NCBI RefSeq assembly: GCF_039595935.1
Contig: NZ_JBCNKR010000006.1
Span: forward strand, 2,762,001-2,826,000
Reading direction: 5' to 3'
DNA: 64,000 bases
Origin: Flavobacterium sp.
GTDB lineage: Bacteria > Bacteroidota > Bacteroidia > Flavobacteriales > Flavobacteriaceae
The translations under genes were made by a program, and so were the position numbers. The notes under the pieces were generated by a model. The model was not told the origin of the DNA. It saw nothing but the letters and a program-made list of their open reading frames with translations, and did no database searches. This document shows positions 58,667-64,000 of this stretch, one piece after another; the first letter of the stretch is position 1; every line of letters begins with the position of its first letter.

Positions 58667-60199
58667 ATGGAGGCACAAGAGAAATTAGAAACCATACTGC
58701 AAGAAGCTGCAATTGATAATGTACACGATAAACATGTTTTTTCGAACAATACTAAATCGATCGGGATTTATAAGAAAAGCATGAAAAAGGCCATTAAGGC
58801 AATTGGAAATCATTTAAAAGAAAGAGATACTCCATTTACGGGAACCAGTATTTCGACAATCAAGAAAAAAATCGACAACATTTATCTTGAAGAAAATAAA
58901 AAAGGAAAAAGCCTGGATTATGTTTTAGAAGAATTAAAAGACATTTATTTAGATGATTGTATCCATTTTCACAATTCAAAATACATTGCACACCTTAACT
59001 GCCCAATTCTAACGCCAACACTTGTGGCCGAGGCTTTTATATCATCTTTAAATTCTTCGATGGATACTTACGATCAAAGTACGGGCGCTACTTTTATCGA
59101 ACTTAAATTGGTTGAGTGGACAATTGAAAAATTGGGTTATCCTGAAAATGCCGATGGAATTTTTACGAGCGGAGGAACGCAGTCGAACATGATGGGACTG
59201 CTTTTGGCCAGAGATCATTACATTAAAAAACATTACGGAATTGACCCAAAAATGGACGGAATTCCTGCTCAAGCTTCAAAATTCAGAATTTTATGTTCAG
59301 AAGTAAGTCATTTTAGTTTAAAGAAAAATTTAAGTCTTTTAGGTTTAGGACAAAATGCCGTAGTTCCCGTTGCTGTTGATCCTGATTTTAAGATGAATAC
59401 AAGTGCTTTAAAAAAGGTAATTCAGCAGCAAAAAGACCTTGGGAATATTCCAATCGCCATTGTAGGAACAGCCGGAACAACTGATTTTGGTTCTATAGAT
59501 CCTCTGGCAGAAATTGCTTCGGTTGCCAATGAAAATGATATCTGGTTTCATGTCGACGCAGCTTACGGCGGCGGTTTGTTAATCAGCAATCTTCACAAAG
59601 AAAAATTAAATGGTATCGAATTATCAGATTCTGTTACAATCGATTATCATAAAACTTTTTATCAGCCTGTAAGTTCAAGCGGGTTTTTTATGAGAGATAA
59701 ATCATTTGTTGATTACATCAAATATCACGCTGATTATCTAAACTCAAAAGAGCAGGAAGATGAAGGAATTCCGAATATGGTAAAAAAATCAATCCAGACA
59801 ACTCGTCGTTTTGATGCGTTAAAATTGTGGTTTACGCTGAGAATGATCGGTACAGAAGGTTTGAGTTCGTATATGGAAAAAGCTATCGCGAATGCCCAAT
59901 TTACAGCTGATTTATTAAGAAACAGAGACGATTTTGAAATCATTCATAAACCTGAAATCAGCGCTGTTGTGTTTCGTTATACGCCTTTTACCGGAAATGA
60001 AAATTCGTATTGCGGCATCAACAGTTACATTCGAAAAGCCATTTTTAATGAAGGTAAAGCCATCATTACGAGTACAAAAGTCTACAACGAAGTATTCCTG
60101 AAATTCACATTATTAAATCCTTTAACAACTTCAAAAGATATCGAAGAAGTCATCGATTTGATCGTGTATCACGGAAATGAATATTTATTAAAAAACTAA
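58667..60199 (+). CDS. PLP-dependent amino acid decarboxylase of siderophore synthesis
   Basis: A 510-residue group II decarboxylase. The cofactor site is shown by GTAGTTDFGSIDPL, HVDAAYGGGLL and the Schiff-base lysine in TIDYHKTFYQPV. FTSGGTQSNMMGLL binds the PLP phosphate. Homologues at the start of NIS siderophore clusters (DesA/BibA type) convert lysine to cadaverine; ornithine or diaminobutyrate are alternatives. It is the first gene of the operon, followed after six bases by the N-monooxygenase, which fits this role. Confidence 0.87.
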   Translation: MEAQEKLETILQEAAIDNVHDKHVFSNNTKSIGIYKKSMKKAIKAIGNHLKERDTPFTGTSISTIKKKIDNIYLEENKKGKSLDYVLEELKDIYLDDCIHFHNSKYIAHLNCPILTPTLVAEAFISSLNSSMDTYDQSTGATFIELKLVEWTIEKLGYPENADGIFTSGGTQSNMMGLLLARDHYIKKHYGIDPKMDGIPAQASKFRILCSEVSHFSLKKNLSLLGLGQNAVVPVAVDPDFKMNTSALKKVIQQQKDLGNIPIAIVGTAGTTDFGSIDPLAEIASVANENDIWFHVDAAYGGGLLISNLHKEKLNGIELSDSVTIDYHKTFYQPVSSSGFFMRDKSFVDYIKYHADYLNSKEQEDEGIPNMVKKSIQTTRRFDALKLWFTLRMIGTEGLSSYMEKAIANAQFTADLLRNRDDFEIIHKPEISAVVFRYTPFTGNENSYCGINSYIRKAIFNEGKAIITSTKVYNEVFLKFTLLNPLTTSKDIEEVIDLIVYHGNEYLLKN

Positions 60200-60205
60200 A
60201 ATAAA

Positions 60206-61537
60206 ATGCAAAACAAAATACATGATTTCATCGCAGTAGGAGTAGGACCTTTCAATTTAAGTCTGGCTTGTTTGACCGCACCAATTGAAAACCTTGACGG
60301 ATTGTTTTTCGATAAAAACGAATCTTTCAACTGGCATCCGGGAATGCTTTTGCAGGACACGACTTTACAAATTCCGTTTTTGGCTGATTTAGTGACTTTG
60401 GCAGATCCTACGAGTCCTTTTAGTTTTCTGAATTACATTAAAGAACAAGGAAAAATATACTCGTTTTACATTCGTGAAAACTTCTTGTTGTTAAGAAACG
60501 AATACAATCAGTATTGTCAGTGGGCGATTAAAAAACTGCCAAATATCTATTTTAATACTGAAGTTAAAGTGATTGAATATGATGAAAATCAAGAGCTTTA
60601 TTTTGTAACAACGTTTTCTTCTAAAACAAATGCTGAAACGATTTACAAAACCAAAAAGATTGTTTTAGGAACCGGAACGGCTCCGCATATTCCAAAATCA
60701 TGTCAGTCATTAAAAGGAAAAGCAATCCATTCTTCGGCTTATATTCAGAATAAATCGGAACTGCAAAAACAAAAATCCATTACCGTTTTAGGAAGCGGAC
60801 AAAGCGCTGCCGAGGTTTTCAACGATTTATTGCAGGAAATTGATGTTTATGGATATCAATTGAACTGGATTACGAGATCGTCAAGATTTTTTCCAATGGA
60901 TTACAGCAAGTTAACGCTTGAAATGACTTCTCCGGAATACGTCGATTATTTCTACAATCTTCCTTCAGAAAAGAGAGATTATCTCCTTAAAGACCAGAAA
61001 TTATTATACAAAGGAATCAATAAAGACTTGATTGGAAGCATTTTCGATACCATTTACAGCAAAAAAGTAATAGCCAATATTGATGTGAATTTAAGAACGA
61101 ATGCAGAATGCACAAAAGGAACTTATAATGAAGAAAATCAATCTTTTGAATTAGAATTACATCAGGTTGAACAGGATAAAAGATATCGCCATAAAACCGA
61201 TGCACTGGTTCTGGCAACGGGCTACGGCTATAAACTGCCTCAGTTTTTAGAAGGAATTGCCAACAGAATTCAATGGGATGAAAAAGGACGTTTTGCTGCC
61301 AACAGAAATTATACGATTGATACTAACGGAAGTGAAATATTTGTGCAAAATGCTGAATTACATACGCATGGCTTTGTAACACCAGATTTAGGAATGGTTT
61401 GTTACCGAAACTCATACATCATTAAAGAATTAACGGGAATTGAACATTATGCTGTAGAAACTAAAATTGCTTTTCAGGAATTTGGTGTTCCGGCTGCAGA
61501 AGTGATTGAATCTCCGGCATTTGAAATCATTGCATAA
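60206..61537 (+). CDS. Lysine/ornithine/cadaverine N-monooxygenase
   Basis: A 443-residue flavin N-hydroxylase of the IucD/SidA/DesB family. FAD binding is at GVGPFNLSLACL (12-23), NADPH binding at VLGSGQSAAEVF, and the C-terminal signature VLATGYGYKLPQF follows. The enzyme N-hydroxylates the diamine made by the decarboxylase, the first step to a hydroxamate. Short spacing on both sides (6 and 2 bp) places it firmly in the operon. Confidence 0.93.
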   Translation: MQNKIHDFIAVGVGPFNLSLACLTAPIENLDGLFFDKNESFNWHPGMLLQDTTLQIPFLADLVTLADPTSPFSFLNYIKEQGKIYSFYIRENFLLLRNEYNQYCQWAIKKLPNIYFNTEVKVIEYDENQELYFVTTFSSKTNAETIYKTKKIVLGTGTAPHIPKSCQSLKGKAIHSSAYIQNKSELQKQKSITVLGSGQSAAEVFNDLLQEIDVYGYQLNWITRSSRFFPMDYSKLTLEMTSPEYVDYFYNLPSEKRDYLLKDQKLLYKGINKDLIGSIFDTIYSKKVIANIDVNLRTNAECTKGTYNEENQSFELELHQVEQDKRYRHKTDALVLATGYGYKLPQFLEGIANRIQWDEKGRFAANRNYTIDTNGSEIFVQNAELHTHGFVTPDLGMVCYRNSYIIKELTGIEHYAVETKIAFQEFGVPAAEVIESPAFEIIA

Positions 61538-61539
61538 TT

Positions 61540-62655
61540 ATGGAAACAGTACAGCAAAAAAAGAGAGTTTTGGCAATTGATATTGCCAGAGGAATGAGTG
61601 TGATTTTTATGATGATGATTCACACGATGTTGATTTACGGAACAATTGAAACGCAGACTAAAACCGTTTTAGGCGAAATTATTTTGTGGTTAGGCCGCGG
61701 TACAACCATGTTTTTGGTAAGTATGGGAATTTCTTTTGTATTATCAAGAAGACAGACTTTTACTGCCGTTTGCAAAAGAGCTTTATACATTTTGGCCATT
61801 GGTTACGGAATGAACTTTTTAAAATTTCTGGTTCCTGAATTCGTTTTTGGCGGACTTCCGGAAGCCTTTGTTTCGGCTTATGACTTAAAATCGGGAACAT
61901 TAGAAACCGGAATTTTCTTTTTGCTTTTGGGAGATATTCTGCAATTGGCCGGACTCACATTGTTCATTATGGGGCTTATTAATCATTATAGTAAAAGTAA
62001 ATATGTTCCGTTGATTGTGGCTTTGGCAATTATTGCGGTTTCAAAAGAATTAAGCGGTTTCAGAGTTGGAATCGTGGGATTAGATTACATCTGTGATTTG
62101 TTTTTCAGCAATCAGTTTAATGTTTATTTCCCGGTTTTTCCATGGAGTGCTTTCATTTTAATTGGAATGTTTTTAGGCAGATGGTATAAAGAACTAAACG
62201 AAAATCAGGAAGTATTTTTTAAGAAAATGCTGTTGGTAGGTTTAGGTTTTATGGCCGTTGGCGGAATTTTAAACTTTTCAAATCCAGAATATCATTTTGG
62301 AGATTATTACCATTTAGGACCTGGCGGAAGTATTTTACTCCTTGGCGTAAATCTTGTTTTCTATTGGTTTATAAACCTTGTAGTAAATCTGTTTAAAGAG
62401 AATAATAAAGTATTCAAGTTGTTGATTTTCTGTAGTAAACATGTAACAAGTTTATATGTAATTCAATGGGTTTTAATTAACTGGGGAATGTATGTTTTAG
62501 GTTTCTGGCAGCACGATCAATGGTTTGTTTTATGCTTATTCCCAGTTGTAATTTCATTAAGTATCTGCGTTCAGCTTGTTTATAATGTAATCAAAGTATT
62601 GTTGAAAGCTAAATGGAGCAGTAGAAATGTTATGGCTCAAACGGTTAAGAATTAA
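61540..62655 (+). CDS. Multi-pass membrane protein, HGSNAT/DUF1624-like acyltransferase
   Basis: A 371-residue protein with nine or ten membrane segments. The N-terminal RVLAIDIARGMSVIFMMMIH is the signature of the heparan-alpha-glucosaminide N-acetyltransferase-like family, in which the early His (IHTM) may carry acetyl groups across the membrane. It lies inside the siderophore operon, two bases after the N-monooxygenase. It may acylate a siderophore intermediate or export it, but neither is shown. The family is annotated by similarity only. Confidence 0.78.
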   Translation: METVQQKKRVLAIDIARGMSVIFMMMIHTMLIYGTIETQTKTVLGEIILWLGRGTTMFLVSMGISFVLSRRQTFTAVCKRALYILAIGYGMNFLKFLVPEFVFGGLPEAFVSAYDLKSGTLETGIFFLLLGDILQLAGLTLFIMGLINHYSKSKYVPLIVALAIIAVSKELSGFRVGIVGLDYICDLFFSNQFNVYFPVFPWSAFILIGMFLGRWYKELNENQEVFFKKMLLVGLGFMAVGGILNFSNPEYHFGDYYHLGPGGSILLLGVNLVFYWFINLVVNLFKENNKVFKLLIFCSKHVTSLYVIQWVLINWGMYVLGFWQHDQWFVLCLFPVVISLSICVQLVYNVIKVLLKAKWSSRNVMAQTVKN

Positions 62656-62692
62656 AAATTAAAGATTAAAAATTATATCCGTGCGATTAGAT

Positions 62693-62717
62693 CTGACAGG
62701 TTTTTAAAACCTGTCAG
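62693..62717. repeat. Perfect 25-bp palindrome with one-base centre
   Basis: CTGACAGGTTTT, T, AAAACCTGTCAG. It has the same build as 2468-2500. It lies between two genes of the siderophore operon, where it could form an RNA hairpin and change expression of the downstream synthetase. Confidence 0.8.
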
Positions 62718-62783
62718 GTCTTGATCAAGGAACAGAATAATTAAAAATCTAAACTCTACAATCTAAAATTTAAAATTTAAAAA

Positions 62784-64000
62784 ATGTCTACCTATAAACC
62801 TATATACAGCACCACAATTCCAAATTTTGGGACTATAGATTTTCGTCCGCTGCAATTGCCTGTTGATGCTGCCATAATTCATGATTGGGTTAATCGCGAT
62901 TATGCACAATATTGGGGCATGCAGGGAAAAAATCTCGAAGAAGTCCGTTTAGAATATGAAAAAATAACCAAAGATTCTGATGTATTTATCGGATTGGTAA
63001 ATGGCGAAGTTTCCTTTTTATTAGAACGTTACAATCCAAAACAAGATATTATCGGTAGCTATTATAAAGTTCAGGATTACGACTGCGGAATACATATAAT
63101 TGTTGCGCCGCCAGCAAAACCTGTACATCAGTTTACGTTGCATATTTTTTCGAGTATCATGAAATTTATTTTCAGAGATCTTACCATCGAAAGAATTCTT
63201 GTTGAGCCGGACATTCGTAACAAAAAAATGTTCGATATCTGCCATCGCGTAGGTTTTGAAGATGGTGATGTCGTCAATTTACCGCACAAAACGGCACTAT
63301 TAGCCTTTTGTATGCGCGAACAATTCATTAAAAAAATAGATTCATTCAACCTCAATTTTACCGAAATGAATACCGAAAATCAATTAGAATTTCCAGAAAA
63401 AGCCATAACGCATATTCAGCCCGAAGTTTGGGAAAAAGCCAATCGTTTATTGGTTAAAAAAGCAATTTGTGAGTTTTCGCATGAACTTTTAATACAGCCA
63501 AAATTAGAATCAGATAATCAATATTCATTAGTTTCCGACGATCAATCTGTAAAGTATACTTTTAAAGGAGAATTATTGGCGATGAATCATTTGAATATTG
63601 AAGTTAATTCGATTTCAAAATATAAAAATGAAAAACTAATACCTTTAGATGCAGTTGATTTTATTCAGGAATTCAAAACCAGTTTAGGCATTTCAGAACA
63701 ACTGTTTCCGTCTTATATAGAAGAAATTATCAGCACACTTTACGGAAGCTGTTATAAATTATTAAAAGAAAATTCGACTTCAAAATCATTGGCCAATTCT
63801 GATTTTCAGACAATTGAACAAGCCATGATGGAAGGTCATCCGGGCTTTGTAGCCAATAATGGAAGAATTGGCTACAACAGCATGGATTACAAAGCGTACG
63901 CACCTGAAGCCGGAAATCCGTTTAAAATTTTATGGCTGGCAGGACACCGCGACAGAACGGTTTATGCCGGAACTCAAAAAATGGATTATGATACTCTAAT
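62784..64000 (+). CDS. GNAT-IucA/IucC fusion siderophore synthetase, 3' end outside window
   Basis: The frame starts at ATG 62784 (MSTYKPIYSTTIPNFG) and runs past the right edge; 405 residues are visible. Residues about 15-190 form a GNAT-like acyltransferase domain (DWVNRDYAQYWGMQGKNLEE and GIHIIVAPPAKPVHQFTL). From about 210 the NIS synthetase begins, with the IucA/IucC signature EGHPGFVANNGRIGYNSMDY. Such fusions (as in BibC, and separate DesC/DesD) first acylate the N-hydroxydiamine and then join and cyclise units to desferrioxamine/bisucaberin-type siderophores. Confidence 0.9.
   Translation, partial: MSTYKPIYSTTIPNFGTIDFRPLQLPVDAAIIHDWVNRDYAQYWGMQGKNLEEVRLEYEKITKDSDVFIGLVNGEVSFLLERYNPKQDIIGSYYKVQDYDCGIHIIVAPPAKPVHQFTLHIFSSIMKFIFRDLTIERILVEPDIRNKKMFDICHRVGFEDGDVVNLPHKTALLAFCMREQFIKKIDSFNLNFTEMNTENQLEFPEKAITHIQPEVWEKANRLLVKKAICEFSHELLIQPKLESDNQYSLVSDDQSVKYTFKGELLAMNHLNIEVNSISKYKNEKLIPLDAVDFIQEFKTSLGISEQLFPSYIEEIISTLYGSCYKLLKENSTSKSLANSDFQTIEQAMMEGHPGFVANNGRIGYNSMDYKAYAPEAGNPFKILWLAGHRDRTVYAGTQKMDYDTL

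Noticed and set aside
1..64000. tRNA, rRNA, CRISPR, prophage or complete insertion sequence
   Set aside because: No T-loop-like GGTTCGAATCC sequences in tRNA context, no regularly spaced direct repeats, and no transposase or integrase genes were seen.

Overview
The window looks like chromosome of a Bacteroidota bacterium, most likely Flavobacterium. It is AT-rich. Several promoters have the TAnnTTTG -7 element, some with TTG at -33. There is a SusC/SusD pair, type IX secretion C-terminal domains, many lipoproteins, and intergenic hairpin repeats like those of flavobacteria. I see no rRNA, tRNA, CRISPR array, prophage or complete insertion sequence. About fifty protein genes are supported; most are housekeeping or accessory metabolism genes, singly or in short operons.

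Layout. 1-5.2 kb: secreted esterase (cut by the window edge), AraC regulator, acetyltransferase, MDR oxidoreductase, lipoprotein sugar dehydrogenase. 5.3-8.7 kb: two secreted surface proteins, one with a T9SS sorting domain. 9-14.8 kb: a hotdog thioesterase and TetR regulator sharing identical operators, a trans-aconitate methyltransferase-like gene, and an AraC regulator/SDR pair with tandem direct repeats in front of the SDR. 14.9-24.3 kb: deacetylase, 2OG dioxygenase, a Hint-like protein, an acidic protein, a membrane nucleotide cyclase, an FAD monooxygenase with a zinc-finger-like N-terminus, two small secreted proteins, DUF763 and GNAT genes. 24.7-34.8 kb: a large T9SS-secreted beta-helix protein, probably a GH87 alpha-1,3-glucanase, then a methyltransferase, then a SusC/SusD pair with a leader of about 300 nt holding a tiny Cys-Cys reading frame and mutually exclusive hairpins. 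35-45.9 kb: L,D-transpeptidase, beta/gamma-crystallin lipoprotein, polyphosphate kinase, a TonB-dependent receptor divergent from a LytS/LytR-type two-component pair, a 48-aa membrane protein, and a GNAT protein with a cysteine cluster.

46-57.6 kb, minus strand: a hydrolase group (two alpha/beta hydrolases, amidohydrolase, divergent metallo-beta-lactamase-fold protein, alginate-export-type porin, Tat-exported deacetylase) lies downstream of a HisKA_2 histidine kinase and a sigma-54 response regulator, which are candidate controllers. 57.8-64 kb, plus strand: a LuxR-type regulator and an NIS siderophore operon (PLP decarboxylase, N-monooxygenase, membrane acyltransferase-like protein, GNAT-IucA/IucC fusion cut by the window end). 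Both promoters carry the same TTTAGA-N5-TCTAAA palindrome next to the -7 element, suggesting shared, probably iron-dependent, control.

Intergenic space is rich in repeats: nested inverted-repeat elements of 130-180 bp in three sequence families with one shared layout, two of them with a GGTAG motif; degenerate heptanucleotide arrays beside some of them; and other dispersed palindromes. These resemble REP/REPIN elements mobilised by RAYT transposases, but no RAYT gene is in the window.
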